This document shows, one piece after another, positions 26,612-35,846 of a stretch of 64,000 bases of DNA. The position numbers were made by a program, and so were the translations under genes. Location: the NCBI GenBank assembly GCA_946612455.1, contig CAMOER010000011.1, positions 8,682 to 72,681 on the forward strand. The letters are read 5' to 3'. The DNA comes from UBA3305 sp002373555. Its GTDB lineage: Bacteria > Bacillota > Clostridia > Lachnospirales > Lachnospiraceae. Within the stretch, counting starts at the first letter, position 1; each line of letters starts with the position of its first letter. A model generated the notes under the pieces. That model searched no databases and had not been told where the DNA came from. It saw only the letters and a list, made by a program, of their open reading frames with translations.

Positions 26612-27922
26612 ATGGACCGTTTGATTCCCGATATTCCCAGATTCTATACCGGGCTGGCCGAATGGCTCGGCTGCATGATGATTCTGTTTACTGTCCCTCG
26701 GAGGGTCAGCCGGACAGCATTCGCGGCACTCAGTTCCGCTGTGCTTGCCGTGCTCTGCGGGTTCCTGATCCTGACGGTTGACGCCCCGCCCGGTCTGGCC
26801 TGGATCGCCTGCATGGCAGCTGCAGTCCTCATCATGTTCGGCTTTATCACCGGCTGCGCGGACATGACTGTCGTTGCTTCCGTATACTGTACCTCCGGCG
26901 CATTCCTATGCGCGGAATTTGCCGCCGCGCTGGAATGGCAGCTTCATACCTGGTTCTCCTATATCACAGGTCTGAATCCGGCAGGTTCCGTCATCATTCT
27001 CGCATGTATCTATGCCGCCGTTTTTCTAACGGTATTCCGCATCCTCCGATCGCAGCTGAGCGCGGAATACATGTCCCGTATCACCTGGAAAGAAGCGGTC
27101 TCCTTCCTGCTGATCGCCCTGATCACCTTTATTTTCAGCAACGTCAGCTTTTTCCTGAACAACACTCCTTTCTCCGGTCAGGTCATGGTCGATATCTTTA
27201 CGATCCGCACGCTGGTGGACCTGGGCGGTCTCGCCATCCTTTTCAGCTTTCAGAGCCGGCTGTCGGAACTCATCACGCAGGAGGAGCTTGCGTCCGTGCG
27301 GCATGTCCTGTCCAGCCAGTACGAACAGTACCGCAATTATCAGGAAAGCGAAGAAATGCTCCACATGATGCAGCATGATCTGAAGCATCAGATCGAAGGA
27401 CTGCGTGCGCTGGATGACAAGGCGCAGCGGGAGGAATGGATCGACCACATGTCCGACGTCCTGGAGGAATGGCGGCTGCCGCACAGGACCGGCAACGCCG
27501 TCTTTGACACCATCCTTGCCGCCAAGCTCCGGAAAGCCCGCACGCTCGGCATCCGGATCACCTGCGTAGCGGACGGATCGCTTCTCGACAAGCTCCATGT
27601 GGCGGATATCTGCACCATTTTCGGCAATGCGATCGACAACGCCATGGAAAGCGTCGTCCAGATCGAAGACGAGGAGAAGCGGCTGATCCATATTTCCGTG
27701 ACATCCCGGAACGGATTTATCTTCATCGGCGTGGAGAATATTCTCGGTACGGAGATCCGGGAGGCATCCGGGACACTTCTGACCACCAAAGCAGACAAGG
27801 CATCCCACGGTTACGGCATGAAAGGCATCCGGTATGCCGTCGAGAAATACGGCGGAAACGTATCCCACAAGGTCGAGAACGGGTGGTTCATGCTGAATAT
27901 CCTGATTCCGATGACAAGGTAA
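26612..27922 (+). CDS. GHKL-domain sensor histidine kinase (AgrC-like)
   Basis: About 436 residues. Six or seven N-terminal membrane helices (1-225), a coiled dimerisation segment with the phospho-His motif MQHDLKHQ near residue 250, then a GHKL ATPase domain (about 325-436; FGNAIDNAMESV, SHGYGMKGIRYAVEKYGG). ATG 26612 follows GGGAG; an in-frame GTG 6 nt upstream overlaps the ribosome site. No agrB/agrD peptide genes are nearby, so the signal is unknown. Confidence 0.9.
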   Translation: MDRLIPDIPRFYTGLAEWLGCMMILFTVPRRVSRTAFAALSSAVLAVLCGFLILTVDAPPGLAWIACMAAAVLIMFGFITGCADMTVVASVYCTSGAFLCAEFAAALEWQLHTWFSYITGLNPAGSVIILACIYAAVFLTVFRILRSQLSAEYMSRITWKEAVSFLLIALITFIFSNVSFFLNNTPFSGQVMVDIFTIRTLVDLGGLAILFSFQSRLSELITQEELASVRHVLSSQYEQYRNYQESEEMLHMMQHDLKHQIEGLRALDDKAQREEWIDHMSDVLEEWRLPHRTGNAVFDTILAAKLRKARTLGIRITCVADGSLLDKLHVADICTIFGNAIDNAMESVVQIEDEEKRLIHISVTSRNGFIFIGVENILGTEIREASGTLLTTKADKASHGYGMKGIRYAVEKYGGNVSHKVENGWFMLNILIPMTR

Positions 27923-27937
27923 TCATCACTCTTCCGA

Positions 27938-27973
27938 AGAGGTTTCCGGCCTTTGCCCGGATTCCTCTTTTTT
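27938..27973 (+). terminator. Terminator after the histidine kinase
   Basis: Imperfect stem AAGAGG-TTTCCGG / CCGGATT-CCTCTT followed by TTTTTT. It separates the two-component genes from the GH3 operon. Confidence 0.7.
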
Positions 27974-28045
27974 GTGAACAATTTGTGTCCGGAAAACGAC
28001 AGTTTGTGACGCCATTCCCCTAACATGATAGAAAAATGGTACAAT
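27971..28045 (+). promoter_or_regulatory. LytTR-type direct repeats and activator-dependent promoter of the GH3 operon
   Basis: ACARTTTGTGNC occurs at 27978 and 27999, exactly 21 bp apart; a third TTTGTG at 27971 is 11 bp before the first core. This is the geometry of AgrA/LytTR sites. Five to ten bases later the -35 position reads only CCCCTA while the -10 TACAAT (28040-28045) is good, as expected for a promoter that needs an activator. The AgrA-like regulator is encoded just upstream. Confidence 0.65.
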
Positions 28046-28076
28046 CCGCACTATAAAACCACCAAGGAGGTAATGT

Positions 28077-31070
28077 ATGCAGTCACTCATCACCAACCTG
28101 CTGGGCCCGATCTTCTACGGAATGGGCGTCAGCGAGGCGGACTTCGCATCGTATCTTTCTTCCTGCATGAGCTACGTCTATGCAGCGATCGTTGCACTCA
28201 TCGCACTGATCGTCCTGCTCATCGTGGCAGGCAAGGCAAAGAAAGAGAACCGCGGCTTCATCCGTCTCTCATCCATCGTGGCATTTCTTGCCGCCATCGC
28301 TCTTATTGCGAACCTTGTCATCACCGGCCCGCTGAAGGCCAACGTTGAGACCTTCTTAAAGGGCTCCGGCGTGAACCTGCAGGAGCAGACCATTGCCGAC
28401 AGTAAAGACGTCATCAAGCGCGTCGGCGAAGAAGGTCTGGTACTCGTCAAGAACGAAGGACTTCTCCCCCTGGAAGCCGGCAACATCAATGTCTTCGGAT
28501 GGGGCTCCACCAATCCCATCCTCGGAGGAACCGGTTCCGGTTCCTCCGACGGTTCCACCGCAGTAGGCATCCTCGGATCCCTTGCTGACGCAGGCTTTAC
28601 GACAAACGCCGATCTGTCGAAGATCTATACGGATTACCGTGCGGACCGTCCTGTCGTTGCCATGCAGAATCAGGACTGGACACTTCCGGAGCCTACCGTT
28701 GACACCTACACGGATGCCGTCATGAGCCAGTGCAAGGATTTCTCCGACACGGCCGTGATCGTCATCAGCCGTTCCGGCGGTGAGGGCGCTGACCTGCCCG
28801 TTGACATGTACGGCGTCATCCACGGCACCTATGATATCTCCTCTCAGGTCTCCGTAACGCCGGAACAGATGGGATATTACAGAGCCACCTACACCAACAA
28901 CGGCAGCTACGATGATTTCGAGCAGGGCGAGCACTATCTGGAGCTCTCCGTAACGGAAGAGCAGATGGTCGAGAAGGTCTGCTCCGAATTCGAAAAGGTC
29001 GTTGTCGTCATCAACGCCAACAACTCCATGGAGCTCGGCTGGGTCGATGAATATCCCCAGATCGGTGCTGTTATCCTCGCTCCCGGCGCTGGTAATACCG
29101 GTCTCTCCGCCCTCGGCGAAGTCATGTCCGGTGCCGTCAATCCTTCCGGAAGAACCGTTGATACATTCGTCAAGGATCTGACCGCAACCCCTACCTGGAA
29201 CAACTTCGGAAACTTCTCCTACACCAATGTGGACGATCTGAAGGAGACCATCAAGGCGAACGACGCCGCTTACGAAGGAAACCTTGCATTCGTAAACTAT
29301 GTGGAAGGCATCTATGTAGGCTACAAGTTCTATGAGACAGCAGCCGAAGAAGGCCTGATCACCTATGAAGACATGGTCCAGTATCCTTTCGGCTACGGCC
29401 TGTCCTACACTACCTTCGAGCAGAAGATTGAGAACTTCGCTTTTGACGGAACCAACGTCACCTTTGATGTCAACGTGACCAATACCGGAAGCGTTGCCGG
29501 CAAGGACGTCGTCGAAGTCTACTTCAACCCGCCTTACACCAACGGCGGCATCGAGAAGGCTTCCGTCAATCTTGTCGATTTCGCGAAGACCCAGACGCTG
29601 GATGCAGGCGCATCCGAGACCGTCTCCTTCTCCATCCCTGCAGAGGATTTCGCTTCCTATGATTCCACCGGCATCAAGGCCGCCGGCGGCGCTTATGTCC
29701 TTGAGGCGGGCGACTATGTCGTTTCCGTACGTGCTGACTCTCACACCGTTCTTGCCGAAGAGACCTTCACGGTAGACGCTGACGTGATCTACTCCGACGG
29801 CCGTCCTTCCGACAAGATCGCTGTCACGAATCAGTTCCAGGATTACTCCAGAAGCGACTTCGAACAGCTCTCCCGTGCAGACGGATTTGCAAACTATGCG
29901 ACCGCTACTGCTGCACCCACGAACTTTGAGATGAGCGCGGATGTACGCTCTGCTGTAGAAGCCAACGTATTCGGCATCTACGATCCGACCGCTTATGACA
30001 ATGCAGACGATGTCATGCCTACGCTCGGCGCACAGAACGGCCTTACCCTTTACAGCCTGCGCGGCGCTGCTTATGACGATGAAGCCTGGGAGCCCCTGCT
30101 TGACCAGCTTACTCTGGAAGACATGTCTCTCATGATCAACCTCGGCGGATGGCAGACGGCTGAAGTCGCTTCCGTCGGCAAAGTCGGCACCTCCGACTGT
30201 GACGGCCCTGCCGGACTGTCCAACTTCATCACCGGCGCTTACGGTACCGCCTATCCCGCCGAAGTCCTGATGGCACAGACCTGGAACACCGATCTCATTC
30301 AGGAAATGGGCGAAAAGATGGGCCAGGAATATGCCGACGCCAACAACTACGGCTGGTACGGTCCCGCCATGAACACCCACAGAAACGCTTTCGCAGGACG
30401 TAACTTCGAGTACTACTCCGAAGACGGCGTACTGGGCGGCAAGATGTGCGCCGCCGAGATCAACGGTGCTGCCACCAAGGGCGTCTATCCGTACATCAAG
30501 CACTTCGCGCTGAATGATCAGGAAGGCAACAGATGCTCGTTCCTGCTGACCTGGGCAGACGAGCAGGCGATCCGCGAGATCTATCTGAAGCCCTTCGAGA
30601 TCGGCGTAAAGAACTATGAAGGCACACCCATCGCGGCGATGTCCTCCTTCAACTTCATCGGAACCGTTCCTTCCTGCGCCAACCCGAACCTGCTGAACAA
30701 CGTTCTGCGCGGTGAGTGGGGATTTGTCGGAATGGTCGAGACGGACTACAACGGCTCCTACGGTTATCAGATCACCGATCACTGCATCAGGAACGGCAAC
30801 GATCTGATGCTCGGATTTGCATCCGCGCCTTCGAACCAGCTCACAGACACCAGCGCTACCGCAACACTTGCCATGCGCCAGGCCTGCAAGAACATCATGT
30901 ACACCGTCGTCAATTCCGGATTCTATGCCGGTGATACCGATCCCGCGACCGCAGGATCCAACGCTCTGAAGGAGCTGCTGACCAAGATCGACGTTCCGGT
31001 CTGCATCTGCCTGGTAGCTCTTGAGGCTCTGTTCTTCTGGATGTGGAAGAAGAAAAAGAAAGCTGCCTGA
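28077..31070 (+). CDS. Membrane-anchored GH3 glycosidase with permuted domain order
   Basis: 997 residues. Two N-terminal membrane helices (about 35-52 and 64-83) and one C-terminal helix followed by WKKKKKAA anchor it at both ends. Between them the GH3 domains run in the order C-domain first (about 110-440; EEGLVLVKNEGLLPL), FnIII-like (about 460-560), then the barrel domain (about 660-950; SDCDGPAGLS, RNFEYYSEDG, YIKHFALNDQE). The likely nucleophile is Asp890 in VETDYNG. This reversed order is known in some rumen GH3 enzymes. Likely hydrolyses beta-glucosides or related sugars at the cell surface. First gene of a three-gene operon with a LytTR-type promoter. Confidence 0.88.
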   Translation: MQSLITNLLGPIFYGMGVSEADFASYLSSCMSYVYAAIVALIALIVLLIVAGKAKKENRGFIRLSSIVAFLAAIALIANLVITGPLKANVETFLKGSGVNLQEQTIADSKDVIKRVGEEGLVLVKNEGLLPLEAGNINVFGWGSTNPILGGTGSGSSDGSTAVGILGSLADAGFTTNADLSKIYTDYRADRPVVAMQNQDWTLPEPTVDTYTDAVMSQCKDFSDTAVIVISRSGGEGADLPVDMYGVIHGTYDISSQVSVTPEQMGYYRATYTNNGSYDDFEQGEHYLELSVTEEQMVEKVCSEFEKVVVVINANNSMELGWVDEYPQIGAVILAPGAGNTGLSALGEVMSGAVNPSGRTVDTFVKDLTATPTWNNFGNFSYTNVDDLKETIKANDAAYEGNLAFVNYVEGIYVGYKFYETAAEEGLITYEDMVQYPFGYGLSYTTFEQKIENFAFDGTNVTFDVNVTNTGSVAGKDVVEVYFNPPYTNGGIEKASVNLVDFAKTQTLDAGASETVSFSIPAEDFASYDSTGIKAAGGAYVLEAGDYVVSVRADSHTVLAEETFTVDADVIYSDGRPSDKIAVTNQFQDYSRSDFEQLSRADGFANYATATAAPTNFEMSADVRSAVEANVFGIYDPTAYDNADDVMPTLGAQNGLTLYSLRGAAYDDEAWEPLLDQLTLEDMSLMINLGGWQTAEVASVGKVGTSDCDGPAGLSNFITGAYGTAYPAEVLMAQTWNTDLIQEMGEKMGQEYADANNYGWYGPAMNTHRNAFAGRNFEYYSEDGVLGGKMCAAEINGAATKGVYPYIKHFALNDQEGNRCSFLLTWADEQAIREIYLKPFEIGVKNYEGTPIAAMSSFNFIGTVPSCANPNLLNNVLRGEWGFVGMVETDYNGSYGYQITDHCIRNGNDLMLGFASAPSNQLTDTSATATLAMRQACKNIMYTVVNSGFYAGDTDPATAGSNALKELLTKIDVPVCICLVALEALFFWMWKKKKKAA

Positions 31071-31112
31071 TCCGATGGCAGTCTGCTGAGAATACTGTAT
31101 AAACAGTGAACC

Positions 31113-31147
31113 GCCGCCGTGCTCTCCCCATGGTGCAGCACGGCGGC
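31113..31147 (+). repeat. Strong hairpin after the first GH3 gene
   Basis: An 11-bp perfect stem GCCGCCGTGCT / AGCACGGCGGC with a 13-nt loop and no T-run. It may protect the mRNA end or act as a weak terminator. The rest of the 31071-31436 gap holds the REP-like repeats listed next and no gene. Confidence 0.6.
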
Positions 31148-31211
31148 TTATCGGACCTTTCCTGCCGGAGCGCAAAGCGCCATGAACCAGCATTGTAAAC
31201 CGTTCCATGCT

Positions 31212-31295
31212 GTCATCCTGCGTCGCAAAGCGCCGGAGTCCGACAGTATATAACTCTCCCGCTGTCATCCTGAGGTGCGAAGCACCGAAGGACCC
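31212..31295. repeat. Two REP-like GTCATCCTG repeats
   Basis: GTCATCCTG at 31212 and 31264, each followed by a short GC-rich hairpin (second copy: GAGGTGCGAAGCACC, then GAAGGA). The same family appears on the minus strand at 43961-43993. Typical dispersed intergenic repeats. Confidence 0.65.
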
Positions 31296-31436
31296 ACCGC
31301 GTCTGTACTGCAGGATGCGTTCAACCATAATTAATGAAGATGAAAACCGCACGATCCATATCGTGATCCATATATATCAGCTGCTGTAAAGGAATCCTAA
31401 AAATCATTCATTATATACATAGAACAAGGAGGAAAC

Positions 31437-33863
31437 ATGAAGCATCAGGACATTATTTCAAAGCTTTCTCTGGATGAAAAATGCTACCTGCTCTCCGGCC
31501 GCGATTTCTGGTCCACCTACAGTGTGGAGAAGAAGGGCGTTCCCAGCATCAACCTGTCTGACGGCCCGCACGGCATCCGCAAGCAGGAAGGCGCCGGCGA
31601 CCAGCTCGGCCTCGGCGGATCGCTTCCGGCGACCTGCTTCCCGACAGCTGCAACGATCGCCAATTCCTGGGATCCCGCGCTCGGCGAAGAGATCGGAAGA
31701 AATCTGGGCGAGGAAGCAGCCTGCCAGGATGTCGCCGTTCTTTTAGGACCCGGCCTCAACATCAAGAGAAGCCCGCTCTGCGGACGTAACTTTGAGTATT
31801 TCTCCGAAGACCCCTATCTTGCCGGAAAAATGGCTGCCGGCTACATCCGCGGCATGCAGGAAAACGGCATTTCCGCCTGTCCGAAGCATTTCGCAGCGAA
31901 CAACTCCGAGCTTCGCCGTCAGGCATCCAACTCCGTCGTAGACGAGAGAACGCTTCGGGAGATCTACCTGACCGGCTTTGAGATCGCCGTCACGGAATCT
32001 CATCCGAAGAGCATCATGTCCTCCTATAATGAAGTCAATAGTGTCTATGCAAATGAGAACGAGCATCTGCTGCAGGAGATCTTAAGAGACCAGTGGGGAT
32101 TTGACGGATTCGTCGTTTCCGACTGGGGCGCCGGAAACAATTTTGTGGACGGTGTCAGAGCCGGCTCCCATCTGGAGATGCCGACCACCGGCGGCGATTC
32201 CGCCGAGCAGCTGATTAAAGCCGTCAAGGAAGGAAAGATCGACGAAGCCATGGTCGACCGCCGCGTAGATGAACTTCTGGATGTCGTCCTGGCTGTGGAT
32301 AAGGCCGTACAGCCGTACAAAGGCAAAGCGTTCGATATTGAGATGCATCACGCCGCGGCCAGAAAAGCCAGTGAGCAGAGCATCGTTCTCCTCCGGAATG
32401 AAGAGGACCTTCTTCCGCTGGCAGAAGGAACCCGCGTTGCCGTGATCGGCGATTTCGCCGAGACGCCCCGCTATCAGGGTGCCGGTTCCTCCGTCGTCAA
32501 TCCCACCAAGCTGGATTCCGCGATGGACGTGATCAGGAATTTCCCGCTGGAAGTCGTTGGTTTTGAGAAAGGCTATCCCCGTGTCGGCGACAAGGATCCT
32601 GCCATGGAAGCAGCCGCCGTCGATCTTGCGAAGAAAGCGGATGTCATCCTGCTCTATCTCGGTCTCGATGAAATTTCCGAATCCGAAGGTCTGGACCGTC
32701 AGCACATGAAACTGCCGGCCAGCCAGGTCTCTCTCCTGAAGGCCGTTGCTGCCGTCAATCAGAACATCGTGATCGTCATGTCCGCCGGTTCCGCGGTCGA
32801 GATGCCCTGGATCAAATCCTGCAAGGCAATGGTGCACGGTTATCTGTGCGGCCAGGCCGGCGCCGCTGCTGTTCTCAGAGTCATCATGGGCGACGTGAAT
32901 CCTTCCGGAAAGCTTTCCGAGAGCTATCCGCTCTCCTATGACGACGTTTCCTCCAAGCCTTACTTCCCGGCAAAGGAACGCAGCGTGGAGTACAGAGAAG
33001 GTCTCTATGTCGGATACCGTTACTATGAGACAGTGAACAAGCCCGTCCTGTTCCCGTTCGGCTTCGGTCTTTCCTATACGACCTTCGAATACAGCGATAT
33101 AACCGCAACGGACAAAGAAGTCTCCTTTACCCTGACCAATACCGGAAGCCGTGACGGCGCCGAGGTGGCGCAGGTCTATGTATCTGCTGTCGCTCCGAAG
33201 GTATACCGTCCCGCGAAGGAACTGAAAGGCTTCAGAAAGGTCTTCCTGAAAGCCGGCGAGAGCCAGAAAGTCGTCATTCCGCTGGATGACAAGGCGTTCC
33301 GTTATTTCAACACAAAGACCGACAGGTTCGAAATCGACGGCGGAAAGTACAATATCATGGTAGGCGCAAGTGTAGCGGATATCAGGCTTTGTGCGGAAGT
33401 CGAAGTCCAGGGGACGGAGGCGCCGCTTCCGCTCGGTATTTCCGAGCTTCCCAGCTATGCATCCGGCAATATCACCGCTGTTTCCGATGCAGAGTTCACA
33501 AAGCTTCTCGGACACGCGATCCCGGACGGCAGCTGGACAGGCAGACTGCGCATGAACGATGCCATCGCACAGCTCTACTATGCGAAGAGCCTGAAGGCCA
33601 GACTGGTCGGCAAAGTGCTGCAGGGAATCCTGGACAAGAGTATGGCCAAGGGCAAGCCGGATCTGAATATCATCTTCATCACGAACATGCCTTTCCGGGC
33701 GATCGGCAAGATGGCCGGCGGCATGGTCAGCCAGGAAATGTGCGAATCGATCGTTACGATCATCAACGGCCACGCGATCGCCTTCTTCAAGGGACTCGGC
33801 GGGCTGATCGGCGGTTTCTTCCGTCAGAGCAAGGTACAGAAAAAGGCAAAATCAATCAAATAA
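31437..33863 (+). CDS. GH3 beta-glycosidase (cytoplasmic, standard domain order)
   Basis: 808 residues with no signal peptide. Barrel domain first (about 1-290): substrate loop SDGPHGIR at 41-48, RNFEYFSEDP at 117-126, Lys150-His151, and nucleophile Asp229 in VVSDWGAGN. C-domain about 345-560, FnIII-like about 590-680. A C-terminal extension (about 690-808) with an amphipathic Gly-rich end is extra to the core enzyme. Splits beta-linked oligosaccharides inside the cell. Start ATG follows AAGGAGG. Forms a set with the surface GH3 upstream and the GtrA-like protein downstream. Confidence 0.92.
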   Translation: MKHQDIISKLSLDEKCYLLSGRDFWSTYSVEKKGVPSINLSDGPHGIRKQEGAGDQLGLGGSLPATCFPTAATIANSWDPALGEEIGRNLGEEAACQDVAVLLGPGLNIKRSPLCGRNFEYFSEDPYLAGKMAAGYIRGMQENGISACPKHFAANNSELRRQASNSVVDERTLREIYLTGFEIAVTESHPKSIMSSYNEVNSVYANENEHLLQEILRDQWGFDGFVVSDWGAGNNFVDGVRAGSHLEMPTTGGDSAEQLIKAVKEGKIDEAMVDRRVDELLDVVLAVDKAVQPYKGKAFDIEMHHAAARKASEQSIVLLRNEEDLLPLAEGTRVAVIGDFAETPRYQGAGSSVVNPTKLDSAMDVIRNFPLEVVGFEKGYPRVGDKDPAMEAAAVDLAKKADVILLYLGLDEISESEGLDRQHMKLPASQVSLLKAVAAVNQNIVIVMSAGSAVEMPWIKSCKAMVHGYLCGQAGAAAVLRVIMGDVNPSGKLSESYPLSYDDVSSKPYFPAKERSVEYREGLYVGYRYYETVNKPVLFPFGFGLSYTTFEYSDITATDKEVSFTLTNTGSRDGAEVAQVYVSAVAPKVYRPAKELKGFRKVFLKAGESQKVVIPLDDKAFRYFNTKTDRFEIDGGKYNIMVGASVADIRLCAEVEVQGTEAPLPLGISELPSYASGNITAVSDAEFTKLLGHAIPDGSWTGRLRMNDAIAQLYYAKSLKARLVGKVLQGILDKSMAKGKPDLNIIFITNMPFRAIGKMAGGMVSQEMCESIVTIINGHAIAFFKGLGGLIGGFFRQSKVQKKAKSIK

Positions 33864-33878
33864 AAAGAAGGGGTTAAT

Positions 33879-34460
33879 ATGGGCAGTTTTGCAGAAAAAC
33901 ATCCGAAAGCAGCACAGTGGATCCGTGAGGGCGGTCTGTTCCTGATCTTCAGCTACGTCGTCACCTTCCTGAAATGGGGACTTCTCACCTTCCTGCCGGC
34001 ACTTTTCCACGGCATGGTCGGCGATGTCGCCTGGGCATGGCCCGGCATCGAAACGCAGGTCTTCGGCGTACCGCTGACGCTCGCGGTCATCGGCAACAGC
34101 CTGGCCGACGGCGGACTTGCCTTCACACTGGCGAACTTTACATCCATCATTCTCGGCGAATGCATCAACTTCCCGCTGCAGAGAAATGTTACGTTCCGAA
34201 GCCACGGACCGATCGTTCCCCAGATCCTGTGTCATTTTGCAGGCGCACTCGGCGTATTCTTCGTCATGAACCTGTTCACCTGCATCTGGAATCCGGTCAC
34301 GGCGGCATTCAATGTGCCGGACGGCATCCGGAACATCGTGACAACAGTCGTCACCGGCGGTGTATCCATGGTTATCATCTTCGCGATCGACAAGACCATC
34401 TTCGCGCCCGGATTCATGAACAAAAATTACAGGCCGGAAGCGGCAGAGGAAAAGAAGTAA
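33879..34460 (+). CDS. GtrA-like membrane protein
   Basis: 193 residues with four membrane helices. Residues about 85-110 hold the GtrA-type NFPLQRNVTFRS motif that ends helix 2, and a short loop and helix pair follow. GtrA proteins are thought to move lipid-linked sugars or aid cell-surface glycan synthesis. Sixteen nt after the GH3 gene, same operon, so a surface-glycan link is plausible. Ribosome site AAGGGG. Confidence 0.75.
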   Translation: MGSFAEKHPKAAQWIREGGLFLIFSYVVTFLKWGLLTFLPALFHGMVGDVAWAWPGIETQVFGVPLTLAVIGNSLADGGLAFTLANFTSIILGECINFPLQRNVTFRSHGPIVPQILCHFAGALGVFFVMNLFTCIWNPVTAAFNVPDGIRNIVTTVVTGGVSMVIIFAIDKTIFAPGFMNKNYRPEAAEEKK

Positions 34461-34483
34461 GCTTCATCAAGCAAAAGAGAAAA

Positions 34484-34520
34484 ACAGACCGCCGGATCAT
34501 CCGGCGGCCTGTGCTTTATT
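34484..34520 (+). terminator. Terminator of the GH3-GtrA operon
   Basis: Stem ACAG-CCGCCGGAT / TCCGGCGG-CTGT (one bulge on each side), then GCTTTATT. Confidence 0.75.
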
Positions 34521-34550
34521 CCAGGCGTTTTATACAGCGGGAACTTTTTC

Positions 34551-34825
34551 TTGTTTTTGTCTCCCGCGTGCATAGATTCCTGTTTTTCTTTTCTTTATGG
34601 CCTCTCCCCGTGCACAGTTTCTTGCTTCTCTTTTCTTTATGGTCTCTCCCCGTGTACAGTTTCTTATTTTTTCCTTTTTATGGTCTCTCCCCGTGCACAA
34701 TTTCTTGCTTCTCTTCTTTTTATGGTCTCTCCCCGTGTACAGACTCTTACTTCTTCTTTGTTTATGGTCTAACTCCGTGCAAAAACCTTTGTCATTCTTT
34801 GCTTTATGGTCTGTCACCCTACTGG
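34551..34825. repeat. 42-bp minisatellite, about 6.5 units
   Basis: Head-to-tail units with core TTTATGGTCTCTCCCCGTG followed by a T/C-rich tail. Cores begin (TATGG) near 34596, 34638, 34679, 34721, 34763 and 34805, with one unit of 41 bp; a diverged unit precedes the first. Both strands stay open because 42 is a multiple of 3, but the 41-bp unit shifts frame with no effect on openness, so it is probably not coding. The rest of 34826-35042 shows no feature. Confidence 0.85.
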
Positions 34826-35042
34826 AATTGGAACCTAATTCTTATGGTTACATTCAAACATGCACACTTTTCCGATAAACACACTATTATCCAGGGGCTT
34901 TTCAAAAAGATCAGACCTTAAAACACAGATTCATTCTTCCTTATGCACGCACTGTTCACCCAAAGACCAGCTATGCAGTATTCCGGCAGACGATCTGCCC
35001 TGTCCGGATTTTCAATCATGATCATTTCATGGAATACAGAAA

Positions 35043-35846
35043 TCATAACAGCTGCTGCTCAATAACATCCACGATCTGCTGAATGTCCAGCGGCCGATCC
35101 ATGGATTCAAAAGTCATCAGCAGATCTATACCCGGTGTATAACCGTTCTCTATATAGGCCTTTATTTTGCGTGCAGCACTTTGTCTGTATTCCGGAACAT
35201 CCATCATCCCAAAGTGCTCCCAGATCTTGATGCTCATCAATTCCGGATCAAGGATCGTAAAATCCGGATAGATGATATTTCCGCCAAGATCCAATGCGCA
35301 TTCATAACGAAACGGGAGATTCCTTCTTTTCAGTTCATGTGCTATAAATGCTTCCGATTTCGATCTTACCATGAGTCCGCCCGTTGTCGGAACAATAAGG
35401 TTTTCCGGATATTCTGGATTGGTATCATATTTTTCTGTTTCCCATGCACGTATAATGTCATTCTTTCGCTCCAGTTCGGGCCGAAGAACTTCATAAAGCG
35501 GTGCACAATGCAGGATCCTTCTGTACGCTTTATCTTCCTCTTCTTTATAGCAGTTCATATAAGCATCCAGTGCTTTCAATTCACAAACCAGTTCTCTGCG
35601 CTGTCTTCTCCAGACTGCTTTTCTGGCTAAAGCCTGTATCTTATCCATCTCCCGGACAGGCAGATAGACGAATTCTGTCTTTTCGTGCCTGCTTCTGTCT
35701 GATATTTCCTGATAATATTTATAACGCGATCCGCTTTTATTACATTTCAGACTGCCCTTCGGCGCAACAGCTATTTTCTGATCCAGTTCTTTGATCTGTG
35801 CAGCGACTGAAATTCTGCGTTCTGAAATTCTTTCAAATAATGTCAC
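35043..35846 (-). CDS. Stand-alone PD-(D/E)XK nuclease-like protein
   Basis: 267 residues, Lys/Arg-rich. Residues 1-150 are helical and charged. Residues 160-265 hold a PD-(D/E)XK-like core: Glu165 (RSKSEAF), Asp195 in YPDFTI, and Glu210-His211 in IWEHFGMMD, where a Lys is usual in this family's third motif. Similar lone proteins occur in many Clostridia without a known role; cleavage of DNA is only a guess. GTG start behind AGGAGG. GC content is lower than in the neighbours and the gene lies next to a minisatellite, so it is likely accessory. Confidence 0.6.
   Translation of the reverse strand: MTLFERISERRISVAAQIKELDQKIAVAPKGSLKCNKSGSRYKYYQEISDRSRHEKTEFVYLPVREMDKIQALARKAVWRRQRRELVCELKALDAYMNCYKEEEDKAYRRILHCAPLYEVLRPELERKNDIIRAWETEKYDTNPEYPENLIVPTTGGLMVRSKSEAFIAHELKRRNLPFRYECALDLGGNIIYPDFTILDPELMSIKIWEHFGMMDVPEYRQSAARKIKAYIENGYTPGIDLLMTFESMDRPLDIQQIVDVIEQQLL

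Noticed and set aside
25841..28076. Complete agr quorum-sensing locus
   Set aside because: The kinase and regulator resemble AgrC/AgrA but no AgrB or AgrD-like gene exists beside them.
28356..31352. 998-residue frame on the minus strand
   Set aside because: Antisense shadow of the permuted GH3 gene; no ribosome site, no family motifs.
34530..34817. 95-residue minus-strand frame with 14-residue basic repeats (DHKKKRSKKLCTGR type)
   Set aside because: It is the 42-bp minisatellite read as protein. The start is a poor GTG, one 41-bp unit shifts the frame without closing it, and the plus strand is equally open.
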